Shown piece by piece: positions 1-7,491 of a stretch of 64,000 nt of DNA. The position numbers and the translations under genes were made by a program. Positions within the stretch are counted from its first letter, which is position 1; each line of letters starts with the position of its first letter. Under the pieces are notes generated by a model. The model ran no database searches, was not told where the DNA came from, and was given only the letters and a program-made list of their open reading frames with translations. The stretch is from CAYLHS01 sp964594235 (GTDB taxonomy: Bacteria; Actinomycetota; Acidimicrobiia; Spongiisociales; UBA4744): NCBI GenBank assembly GCA_964594235.1, contig CAZQMF010000003.1, positions 1 through 64,000 on the forward strand, written 5' to 3'.

Positions 1-74
1 ACAGGGTCCAGGTAGCCGAACCACCCGCCGACGTCGACGAGATCCTCTGAATCCGTTGTTCCCTCGGTGTCACT

Positions 75-98
75 CCGTGTCCCACGCGCAGGACACGG
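75..98. other. Inverted repeat beside integrase remnant
   Basis: CCGTGTCC at 75-82 pairs perfectly with GGACACGG at 91-98 around an 8-base loop. It lies just before the surviving integrase frame and may be a terminator or a relic of the lost element. No T-run follows on the plus strand, so its role is unclear. Confidence 0.35.
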
Positions 99-104
99 TG
101 GCTG

Positions 105-296
105 ACGTGCTTGAAGATCGCAGCAGACGCACATCCTGAGCACATCAAACGTCAGCTCGGGCACAGCTCGATCACCGTCACGATGGACCTGTACGGTCAC
201 CTGTTCCCTTCGGAGGCGGACACCATTGCGGAGCGCCTTGATCACATGCTGCGCGATTCTCAGACGGACAACGACGGACAAAGCCGCTCGAATTGA
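105..296 (+). pseudogene. C-terminal remnant of a phage-type tyrosine integrase
   Basis: The readable part gives about 60 residues matching the extreme C-terminus of phage-type tyrosine recombinases: the alpha-helix before the second catalytic His, the block HIKRQLGHSSITV that carries the late catalytic His, and the catalytic Tyr in LYGHLFPSEAD. The same frame has a stop codon at 102-104, so the N-terminal SAM-like domain and the first catalytic Arg, Lys and His-x-x-Arg are missing. A full-length family member has about 350-400 residues. It reads towards the 3' end of the adjacent CAT tRNA, the usual arrangement of an integrase next to its tRNA attachment site. A broken remnant is the best reading; a frameshift within the first 100 bases is the alternative. 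Confidence 0.7.
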
Positions 297-313
297 CCTC
301 TTGGAGCGATCGT

Positions 314-342
314 GAACTCCCTGGCCCCTGACCAGGGAGTTC
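314..342 (-). terminator. Hairpin downstream of tRNA (probable terminator)
   Basis: GAACTCCCTGG at 314-324 pairs with CCAGGGAGTTC at 332-342, an 11-bp stem with a 7-base loop. It lies just past the 3' end of the minus-strand tRNA and just past the integrase remnant, so it may serve both. There is no U-tract, as is common in high-GC actinobacteria. Confidence 0.5.
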
Positions 343-347
343 TTCGG

Positions 348-421
348 TGGGCCCGGCAGGACTCGAACCTGCGACTAACGGATTATGAGTCCGCTGCTCT
401 GACCACCTGAGCTACGGGCCC
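348..421 (-). tRNA. tRNA with anticodon CAT (Met or lysidine-type Ile2)
   Basis: On the minus strand a full cloverleaf can be drawn. A 7-bp acceptor stem GGGCCCG/CGGGCCC pairs 415-421 with 349-355; the D-arm contains TAGCTCAGGTGGTCAGAGC; the anticodon stem GCGGA/TCCGT encloses loop CTCATAA; the T-arm carries GGTTCGAGTCC. The discriminator base is A, followed by CC but not a complete encoded CCA. CAT could be elongator Met, initiator or Ile2. A Watson-Crick 1-72 pair argues against initiator, and the sequence alone does not settle Met versus Ile2. The gene probably served as the attachment site of the element whose integrase remnant lies downstream. Confidence 0.9.
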
Positions 422-538
422 CTGCGAGATTGTACGCACGATCGATCCCGTCGTCGCGACGGGTGGATCACCGGGAAAGACTCAACCAGGGCGCCCCTCT
501 CGTCGATAGTGATGCGACGACCCATTGGAGGAGTCAGC

Positions 539-2161
539 ATGGCGCATGGTGTGGACGCGACGAGTCCTCCATCCGACCGGCAGTTGGAGGCGCAGCTCGA
601 GGCTGCTCGACGAGCCGACCGCGCCAAATCGCGGTTTCTCGCCGACATCAGCCACGAGATTCGCACCCAGCTCGCGGGCATCATCGGGATGACGCAGTTG
701 ACCCTCGAAACGAAGCTGACACCCGATCAGCGAGAGTATCTCGAACTCGCATCGACCTCCGCCGACGCGCTTCTGACTCTGGTCAACGACTTGCTCGACA
801 TGTCGAAGATCGAGTCCGGCAAACTGGAGATCGCCGCCGAGGCGTTCAGTCTTCGCGATCTACTCACGGACATCTCGGCGCTTTCACGTGCTCAGGCGAT
901 GGAGCGGGGCATCGGCTACGAGATCGAGATCGGTGGCGATGTTCCATTCAACGTCAAGGGCGATCCCGGACGGGTGCGCCAGATCCTTCTGAACCTGATC
1001 TCGAATGCCTTGAAATACACGGACACGGGTGGGGTCACCGTCTCGGTATCGGTGAACGAACGAGTGGGGAACGATGTCGTGGTCGAGATCGGTGTCGTCG
1101 ACACGGGACCAGGCATTCCGAGCGCAGAACTCGCACACATCTTCGAGGCGTACGAGCAGGCTGGTGGTGAGGCTGTCCGCAGGAAGGGGACCGGGCTCGG
1201 CCTATCGATCTGTCGCCAACTCGTCGGGCTCATGGGTGGGCGCATCTGGGCCGAGAGTGAGCTGGGCCACGGATCCACGTTCCACGTGACCATTCCGCTC
1301 GGTGCCGATCTCGGCAGCGTTCAGCTCGTGCAGCCACTGCGGTCCGAGCTGGATGGTCTGCCCGTGCTCGTCGTAGCCGCGAGCAGGTTCATCAAGGAGC
1401 GCTATGTCACGGCGGCAGAGAGAATCGGACTCTCGGTCGTGTCGGTCGAGTCCCGAGGCGAGGCGATCGCCGCGTTGGGCACGGCGTCCGCAGCCGACCA
1501 CCCGTTCGCGCTCACCATCGTCACGCTCGACGGTGATGGTCTCGACTTCGCCGCCGAGTTGCGGCGTCGTCCCGATCTCGAACAGATGCACATGCTGGTC
1601 ATCACATCCGTAGGACAGCGAGGCGATGCGAAGCGGTGCCTCGACTTCAACATCGCCGGCTATCTCACGATGCCGATCGACGACGGTGAACTCGAAAGCG
1701 CGATACGCGCCGTGTTGACCGGACCCTCGCCGGTGGATCTGTCCATGCTGGTCACCAAGCACTGGCTGAGGGAGCGGAGGAATCACCTGAGTCTGCTCGT
1801 TGTGGACGACAGCCCCACGAACCTGATGATCGCAACGAGACTCCTCGAACGAAGGGGCCATCGGGTCGACATCGCAGAATCGGGACATGGGGCCATCAAG
1901 GCGGTCAAGGATCATCGCTTCGACGTGATTCTCCTCGATGCGCATCTTCCCGACATCGACGCACGAGAGATGGTGGAGAGCATTCGACGCCACGGAGCGA
2001 ACGTGCCGATCATCGGGATGGCCACCAGGAAGACGGAGGGTCTCGTCAATCTCATGATCCGGACCGGGGTCGACGAAATCATCTCGAAGCCACTTCAGGT
2101 CGCCGAGCTGCTCCGGGCGATCGAAGCCGGCGTCGACGACTCGTCGATGGTGGGACTGTAG
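539..2161 (+). CDS. Soluble hybrid sensor histidine kinase with two receiver domains
   Basis: The protein has 540 residues from ATG 539, chosen because GGAGG lies at 527-532. It has no membrane segment and no recognisable input domain: a short coiled start leads directly to the dimerisation/phosphoacceptor helix with His39 in SHEIRTQLAGI, then an ATPase domain with N-box NLISNALKY, G1 DTGPGIP and G2 GTGLGLSI. Two receiver-like domains follow, about 268-390 and 415-535. The second is canonical (VVDDSPTN, LLDAHLPD, and Lys-Pro near the end). The first has lost the acidic pair (VVAAS) and the switch Lys-Pro (MP), so it is probably a pseudo-receiver. The H-box has Gln where Pro is usual. It presumably takes its signal from a partner protein and passes phosphate to a separate acceptor, which is not in this window. 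Confidence 0.9.
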   Translation: MAHGVDATSPPSDRQLEAQLEAARRADRAKSRFLADISHEIRTQLAGIIGMTQLTLETKLTPDQREYLELASTSADALLTLVNDLLDMSKIESGKLEIAAEAFSLRDLLTDISALSRAQAMERGIGYEIEIGGDVPFNVKGDPGRVRQILLNLISNALKYTDTGGVTVSVSVNERVGNDVVVEIGVVDTGPGIPSAELAHIFEAYEQAGGEAVRRKGTGLGLSICRQLVGLMGGRIWAESELGHGSTFHVTIPLGADLGSVQLVQPLRSELDGLPVLVVAASRFIKERYVTAAERIGLSVVSVESRGEAIAALGTASAADHPFALTIVTLDGDGLDFAAELRRRPDLEQMHMLVITSVGQRGDAKRCLDFNIAGYLTMPIDDGELESAIRAVLTGPSPVDLSMLVTKHWLRERRNHLSLLVVDDSPTNLMIATRLLERRGHRVDIAESGHGAIKAVKDHRFDVILLDAHLPDIDAREMVESIRRHGANVPIIGMATRKTEGLVNLMIRTGVDEIISKPLQVAELLRAIEAGVDDSSMVGL

Positions 2162-2218
2162 GGCCGAAAGACCCTGGATTCAGATCAGCGGGCCTGGTAT
2201 GTAGGGAGCACGGGTTTG

Positions 2219-2282
2219 GCACCCCGATAGGCAGCGGCGCGGAGACCGGAGGCGCAATCCGATGCTAGGTCGGTCGGGGTGC
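2219..2282 (-). terminator. Possible terminator between convergent genes
   Basis: GCACCCCGA at 2219-2227 pairs with TCGGGGTGC at 2274-2282 around a long 46-base loop with minor internal pairing. It occupies the gap between the convergent kinase and phosphoribosyltransferase genes. The long loop and lack of a T-run make this weak. Confidence 0.3.
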
Positions 2283-2286
2283 TCCG

Positions 2287-2952
2287 TCACGTTGCGAGGC
2301 ACTCGAGCACTTCCGTGTCCGTGGTCTGCCGGAAATCCTCGTACCACTGCCCGACTGCCCTGAACAGCACCGGCTGTTCCAGACACACGACCTCATCCAC
2401 CTCCCCACTCAGCTCTCTGACCGACGGTGGTGCACCGACGGGGATGGCGAGCACGAGGGCCGATGCGCCCCTTGCCCGCAGCGAGCGTGCAGCGGCCGTC
2501 GCAGTCACACCCGTTGCCAGACCATCGTCGATCAGGATCACACGTCGATTCACCACCTGCAGCGGTTCCCGCCCCGATCGATAGAGACGGGCCCGGCGCT
2601 CGAGCTCACGTCGCTGATCTTCTCGTTCCCGATCGAGCGCGGCAGCGGTGACACCGAGCATATGGATCAGCTCGGTGTTCAGTACCTCGATCCCGCCTTC
2701 TGCAATCGCGCCGATGCCCAGCTCGGACGCTCCGGGCGCTCCAAGTTTTCGCACGAGCACGATGTCGAGTGGCATGCCGAGCGCCCTGGCGACCTCGGCG
2801 GCAACGACGACTCCACCACGTGGAAGACCCACGACCACGCTCGGTGACGTGAACTGCAGCTCGGATGCGAGCTTGATGCCGGCATCCCGCCGATCTCGAA
2901 ACATCACATGGCCAGCATCCTCTCGGTAGGCTCGAAGCGCAAGAGCGTTCAC
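2287..2952 (-). CDS. Phosphoribosyltransferase-domain protein
   Basis: The protein has 221 residues with the type I phosphoribosyltransferase fold. The PRPP loop is visible as VILIDDGLATGVTA near residues 128-141, with Asp-Asp for the ribose hydroxyls followed by a small-residue loop. An N-terminal FRDRRDAGIKLASEL and a GLPRGGVVVA segment near residue 43 match the family often annotated as a predicted phosphoribosyltransferase, sometimes fused to a dienelactone-hydrolase domain; here it stands alone. The substrate is unknown. The GTG start at 2952 is the longest reading; the ATG at 2904 gives the more usual N-terminus, beginning just before FRDRRDAG. It is divergent from the ABC transporter operon, so the two probably share the 2953-3035 promoter region. 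Confidence 0.8.
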   Translation of the reverse strand: MNALALRAYREDAGHVMFRDRRDAGIKLASELQFTSPSVVVGLPRGGVVVAAEVARALGMPLDIVLVRKLGAPGASELGIGAIAEGGIEVLNTELIHMLGVTAAALDREREDQRRELERRARLYRSGREPLQVVNRRVILIDDGLATGVTATAAARSLRARGASALVLAIPVGAPPSVRELSGEVDEVVCLEQPVLFRAVGQWYEDFRQTTDTEVLECLAT

Positions 2953-3035
2953 GACCTTGCCCGTTTAGTCGGACGGAACGATCGACTAGCTTCCCATGGA
3001 TGCCCGCAAGGCGCGGCTGAGGAGGGAGGAATCAC

Positions 3036-3974
3036 ATGGATGGTGTGCTGCGCTGCGAAGGCTTGAAGAAGTCATTCGGTGATCTCGTAGCGGTGGATGA
3101 CGTCAGCTTCCATGTCGATCAAGGTGAAACGTACGGGCTCCTCGGCCCCAACGGCGCCGGCAAGACGACGACGATCTCGATGATCGCCGGGCTCCTCACC
3201 TCCGACGCGGGGAGCGTGACCGTCGCCGGAAAGCCTGTGACGACTCGCAGCATCGCTGCGAAGGCGGCAATCGGGCTCGTTCCGCAGGACCTCGCCATCT
3301 ACCCGGATCTGACCGCGCGAGAGAACATCCGATTCTTCGGCAAGCTCTACGGGCTCGCGTCGACCGAACTCGCCGCCCGGACCGACGAAGTGCTCGAGAT
3401 CATCGGACTCTCCGATCGTGCCGACGATCGAGTGGAGAGCTACTCGGGTGGCATGAAACGCCGTCTCAACATCGGGATCGGTCTTCTCCACGAGCCGACA
3501 CTCCTGATACTCGACGAGCCGACCGTCGGGGTCGATCCCCAGAGCCGCAACGCCATCCTCGAGAACGTCGAACAGCTCGGGAAGCGGGGGATGGCCGTCA
3601 TCTATACCACCCACTACATGGAAGAAGCTGAGCGTCTGTGCGACAGGGTGGGGATCATCGACGGTGGTCGGCTCGTCGCCGAGGGGACCCGCAGGGATCT
3701 CGTTGCGCTCGTCGGAAGTAGTGACCGGATCCGAGTGAAAGCATCCGGGAACCTGGACGCCGCCGTCGAACACATCAGTCGCTTGGGCACTGTGCAGCAG
3801 GCCGCGAGGACCCCTGACGGCATCGAGGTGGTAGTAGAGGACGCCGGTGACGTCATTACCGGAATACTGGAAGCCGCCACCGAGGCGGGAGTCGTAGTTG
3901 CGACCGTCGACATCGACCAGCCAGACCTCGAAGACGTGTTTCTCCATCTGACGGGGAAGGCTCTCAGAGACTGA
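3036..3974 (+). CDS. ABC-2 exporter ATP-binding protein
   Basis: The protein has 312 residues and all nucleotide-binding motifs: Walker A GPNGAGKTT near residues 37-45, Q-loop in GLVPQDL, signature YSGGMKRRL, Walker B LLILDEPTVG and switch His in TTHYMEEAE. The region after about 220 is the regulatory tail seen in DrrA/NatA-type ATPases of the ABC-2 family, ending in LEDVFLHLTG. GGAGG about 7 bases before ATG 3036 fixes the start. It powers the two permeases that follow; the ATG of the first overlaps this stop by one base. The cargo is unknown; this family exports drugs, lipids or sodium. Confidence 0.93.
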   Translation: MDGVLRCEGLKKSFGDLVAVDDVSFHVDQGETYGLLGPNGAGKTTTISMIAGLLTSDAGSVTVAGKPVTTRSIAAKAAIGLVPQDLAIYPDLTARENIRFFGKLYGLASTELAARTDEVLEIIGLSDRADDRVESYSGGMKRRLNIGIGLLHEPTLLILDEPTVGVDPQSRNAILENVEQLGKRGMAVIYTTHYMEEAERLCDRVGIIDGGRLVAEGTRRDLVALVGSSDRIRVKASGNLDAAVEHISRLGTVQQAARTPDGIEVVVEDAGDVITGILEAATEAGVVVATVDIDQPDLEDVFLHLTGKALRD

Positions 3975-5170
3975 TGCGAAGTGCGCTGCTGATCGCGGGC
4001 AAGGATCTCCGGAGACGCCTTCGCGACCGGTCCGCGTACATCGTTGGGATCATCGCGCCGCTCGGCCTGGCCGCGATCTTCAGCTTCGTCTTCAACCCGA
4101 TCTCCAACTCGAGCTACACCGGAACGTTCGGTGTCGTGAACGACGATGGAGGACAGATCGCTGCGATGTTCGTGGATCAGGTGCTGGGCGGTCTTGCGGA
4201 GAGCCAAGAAGGGGTGACGATCGTCTCCGTCGACTCGGAGGTGGATGCACGGGCCAGGGTCGAGACCGCCGGCGATCCGGCCTCCAATGCCGCCAACGGA
4301 CTGTCGGCAGCCTTCGTGATCCCGAAGGGGTTCTCGAGTGCCGTTCAGTCCGGCCAGAAAACCACCCTCGACGTCATCGGAAGCTCGATCGATTCGACGA
4401 GCGCGGCGATCGCTACAGCCGTCGCGGAAGGCTTCGCCGACGAAGTGTCGGCTGTCAATCTCGAGGTACGAACCTACGCGGCATCGGGCGGAGTCGTCGG
4501 TCCTTCGACCGTCACAGACGCCGCCGCGTACCCTTCACCGATCACCGTCGGAGACCTCCCAGCCGAGACGCGACGCCTCGACGACACGACCGCGATGACG
4601 GTCGGGATGGCCATCATGTTCCTGTTCTTCGTTGCCCAGGAGGGGGTGATAGGCCTCCTCGAAGAGCGTCGGGATGGGACCCTGGCGAGATTGCTGGCGG
4701 CACCCATATCCAAGGCGTCGATCCTTGGTGGAAAGGCCATCGCCTCGTACGCGCTGGGCATCGCGAGTATGACCGTACTGGTGGTCGCGTCGACACTGCT
4801 TCTGCACGCGCATTGGGGTAACCCGGTCGGAGTCGCAATCCTGGTCCTAACGGCGACGTTCGCCGCGGTCGGGATCATGGCCGTCGTGTCGGGTTTTGCG
4901 AAGACGGATGAACAAGCAAACACCTACACGGCGATCGTTGCAATCGCCCTCGCCATCTTCGGAGGATCGTTCTTTCCCGTGTCCCTGGCCGGAGGTGTCG
5001 TGCAGTTCCTGAGCAAGTTCACCCCTCACGCATGGTTCATCCGGGGTCTCGGTGATCTGGCGTCAGGTGAGATCGCAGCGGTCGTCCCCTCGGCACTCGT
5101 ACTCATTGCCATCGGTGTTGCCTCGTCCGCGCTGGCCGTGGTGGTCGTTCGGAAGGTCGTGGACCAGTGA
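3974..5170 (+). CDS. ABC-2 family permease, first of a pair
   Basis: The protein has 398 residues. One membrane segment lies near residues 23-42 (IVGIIAPLGLAAIFSF), followed by a large extracytoplasmic domain to about residue 205 and then five or so hydrophobic segments to the C-terminus, the layout of ABC-2 permeases of the NatB/YhaP type. The internal LLEERRDGTLARLLAAPIS stretch is the coupling-helix motif common in this family. The start overlaps the ATPase stop by one base and the next gene overlaps its own stop by four, so the three subunits are very likely translated together. Confidence 0.9.
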   Translation: MRSALLIAGKDLRRRLRDRSAYIVGIIAPLGLAAIFSFVFNPISNSSYTGTFGVVNDDGGQIAAMFVDQVLGGLAESQEGVTIVSVDSEVDARARVETAGDPASNAANGLSAAFVIPKGFSSAVQSGQKTTLDVIGSSIDSTSAAIATAVAEGFADEVSAVNLEVRTYAASGGVVGPSTVTDAAAYPSPITVGDLPAETRRLDDTTAMTVGMAIMFLFFVAQEGVIGLLEERRDGTLARLLAAPISKASILGGKAIASYALGIASMTVLVVASTLLLHAHWGNPVGVAILVLTATFAAVGIMAVVSGFAKTDEQANTYTAIVAIALAIFGGSFFPVSLAGGVVQFLSKFTPHAWFIRGLGDLASGEIAAVVPSALVLIAIGVASSALAVVVVRKVVDQ

Positions 5171-6330
5171 AGGCACTCGCGATCGCCGGAGCCAACATCC
5201 GCAGAATGGTGCGGGATCGCAGCTCGTTCTTCTTCGTCTTCGTCCTCCCGCTTCTGCTCGTACTCGTGCTCGGCGCCGTGTACGGGGGCTCGTCCCGCCC
5301 GAGGTTGGGCGTTGTGGCCGGCGACGGTTCCCTCGCGCAGTCGCTCGTTTCCGGGTTGGAGGCAGATGGGAGCTTCGAGGTGTTCCCGTACAGCGACGTC
5401 GACAAGATGGTCCTCGCCGTGGAGCGAGGTGATCTGGAGGGTGGCCTCGACATCCCCGAAGACTTCGATCAGCTGGTCCAACAACACGTGGAGATCGGGT
5501 TCACGGCGCGGGACCTGCAGCAGCAGATCCAGTTGCAGACCGGCATCGATCAGGTGATCGCACAGCAGAACGCCATTCTGCGGGCCGCCGGCTTCGCGAG
5601 CTCCCAAGGCGTCGCCTCGTACTCCGATGCCGTCTCGACGGCGCACGCCGAACTCGCGAACGTCGAACGTATCGACGTGCAAACGCAGTCAGTCGGCCAG
5701 CCGTACTCGTTCACGCAGGGTGGCCGTTTCGACCTCGGCGCACAGTCGGAACTCGTGCTCTTCATCTTCCTCACCTCGCTGACGGGATCCGCAGCCTTGA
5801 TCCAGTCGAGGACCTACGGGGTGAGTCGCAGGATGCTGGCAACACCGACGCGGATGGGCACCATCCTCGTCGGAGAGGCACTCGGGCGGTTCGGTGTTGC
5901 CATGATCCAAGGTCTCTTCGTCGTCATCGGGACCTGGCTTCTGTTCCGTGTCAACTGGGGGGATCCGCTCGCGACCGGGCTGCTGCTCGTCACCTTCTCG
6001 CTGGTCGGAGCCGGTGCTGCAATGGTGATGGGATCGTTGTTTAGCAACGTCGCCCAGGCCTCGGGGATCGGCATACTCCTGGGCCTCGGACTCGCCGCGC
6101 TGGGCGGCTGCATGGTCCCCCTGCAGGTATTCGAGATCTTCGCTCCGACGATGTATCACGTCGCGCATATCACTCCCCACGCGTGGGCGTTGGAGGCGTT
6201 CTCGAAGATCGTGCAGCTTCAGGGGCATGTCTCGAACATCATTCCGGATCTCGCCGTGCTCATCGGGTACGCGATCGTCCTGCTGGGTGCCGCCACGTGG
6301 TTGCTCCGTCGCACACTGACGAGAGCGTGA
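5167..6330 (+). CDS. ABC-2 family permease, second of a pair
   Basis: The protein has 387 residues with the same architecture as its neighbour: an N-terminal membrane helix (FFFVFVLPLLLVLVLGAVYG near 20-40), an extracytoplasmic domain rich in Gln near residues 98-140, and a C-terminal multi-helix membrane domain with the coupling motif SRRMLATPTRMG. It starts with GTG in a GTGA overlap with the preceding stop. With the other permease it probably forms a heterodimeric channel. Its stop is immediately followed, without a spacer, by the stop of the convergent hydrolase gene. Confidence 0.9.
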   Translation: MKALAIAGANIRRMVRDRSSFFFVFVLPLLLVLVLGAVYGGSSRPRLGVVAGDGSLAQSLVSGLEADGSFEVFPYSDVDKMVLAVERGDLEGGLDIPEDFDQLVQQHVEIGFTARDLQQQIQLQTGIDQVIAQQNAILRAAGFASSQGVASYSDAVSTAHAELANVERIDVQTQSVGQPYSFTQGGRFDLGAQSELVLFIFLTSLTGSAALIQSRTYGVSRRMLATPTRMGTILVGEALGRFGVAMIQGLFVVIGTWLLFRVNWGDPLATGLLLVTFSLVGAGAAMVMGSLFSNVAQASGIGILLGLGLAALGGCMVPLQVFEIFAPTMYHVAHITPHAWALEAFSKIVQLQGHVSNIIPDLAVLIGYAIVLLGAATWLLRRTLTRA

Positions 6331-7446
6331 CTAGGTCACGTGGTCGTCGTCCCCGGTGACGATTCGTGCGATGTTGTCGAGCGCGTTCGTACCAGGTGTG
6401 TAGTAGGCGGAATGGGCGTTCCAGAACGGAGCATCTCCGGCATCGAACGTCCGGGCCCCGAATGCCGATGAGTGCGGGTCGATGCCGAAGACGACCTCCG
6501 GCGAAGAGAGACACTCGCCGGGTTCGGTCAGGCACTCCGCTCGAGCGAGCCGGATCGGATCGAGGGGTGTGAGGCCGGTCCACACCGTCGACGATGGAGG
6601 CAGGTGAAGGTCAGAGACGGTATCGGCACCGACTCCGGGGCTGCCGATGAACACCACCTCGTCCGCAACCATGCCCTTCTCACCGACGGCGAGCCCGACG
6701 ACCAGCGAGCCGTAGGAGTGACCGACGACGGTGATGTGTGCCGGAGGCAGCGACGCAACGAACGAGGCAAGTGAAGTGGCGCCGTCCCTTGCCGGGTCCT
6801 CGTTGATGGCCGCGACCACCGAGTCAGGGGGATCGTATCCCAGCCACGCGATCACGGCGGTGTCGGTGCCGGCGAGTCGATCGGCCAGGTTCTGAGCGTC
6901 CCGATGAAACACCTGCTCGTAGGTGTCGAGATCGGTACCGACGCCCGGTACCAGCACCGCGATGTTTCGGGCGGACCGTAGGTCGCCGATCACCTCGACG
7001 ATCCGGCCATCGCCCGTTACCTCGTACTCGATGATCTGTCGATCGGCCCACGACCTCCGATCGTCGATGGTTGCGTTCAGCTCATCGAGGGTCCGATCCA
7101 TGCCATGCATCGATTCCCGCAACGGCGGGAACCAGGATGCGAACCAGCGGATGAATGGTGACTGCATCGACAGCTCCTCCCGCCGGCGCTCCAGCCCGTC
7201 GAGATCTGCGTGGAGGTGCTGGAGTGCAGTGGGATCGGGACCGCGTAGCTCGATGAGGTTCGCTCTCGCGCGCATTCGTGACGCCTCCTCGTACCACCAC
7301 CCCGCGGCGGCCCGACCCCGAGCGGCGGACGGGGATCCTGGGAGCAGCATGACCGCGGCGGAGAAGCTCGCCGTGGCGTCACCGCCGACGCGTTCCATTC
7401 GCACAGCGATCTGTCTCGCCACGTCCGGATCGAAGCGCCTCAACAC
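6331..7446 (-). CDS. DUF1023-type alpha/beta hydrolase
   Basis: The protein has 371 residues. The C-terminal half shows an alpha/beta-hydrolase core: a VLVPGVGTDLDTYE strand-turn, nucleophile elbow GHSYGSLV with the presumed catalytic Ser, acidic residue region LTPLDPIRLA, and His in IDPHSSAFG or NAHSAYY. The N-terminal 110 residues are helical, as in the actinobacterial DUF1023 family. No signal peptide is visible. The substrate is unknown. GTG 7446 is preceded by TACGCT ending 7 bases upstream, so the transcript may be leaderless. Confidence 0.82.
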   Translation of the reverse strand: MLRRFDPDVARQIAVRMERVGGDATASFSAAVMLLPGSPSAARGRAAAGWWYEEASRMRARANLIELRGPDPTALQHLHADLDGLERRREELSMQSPFIRWFASWFPPLRESMHGMDRTLDELNATIDDRRSWADRQIIEYEVTGDGRIVEVIGDLRSARNIAVLVPGVGTDLDTYEQVFHRDAQNLADRLAGTDTAVIAWLGYDPPDSVVAAINEDPARDGATSLASFVASLPPAHITVVGHSYGSLVVGLAVGEKGMVADEVVFIGSPGVGADTVSDLHLPPSSTVWTGLTPLDPIRLARAECLTEPGECLSSPEVVFGIDPHSSAFGARTFDAGDAPFWNAHSAYYTPGTNALDNIARIVTGDDDHVT

Positions 7447-7491
7447 GACGCGCAGCGTATGGGGCGAGACGTCACGATGGAAGAGGTGCGG

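Noticed and set aside
1..50. Open frame ending in EPPADVDEIL-stop at 48-50
   Set aside because: It could be the tail of a gene to the left, but only 15 codons are visible and no family can be named.
2219..2282. Riboswitch in the gap between convergent genes
   Set aside because: It lies downstream of both genes, not in a leader, and the pairing is a single stem with a long loop.
3072..3947. Long minus-strand frame inside the ABC ATPase gene
   Set aside because: It is the complement of a gene with every ABC motif intact; such shadows are frequent at this GC content.
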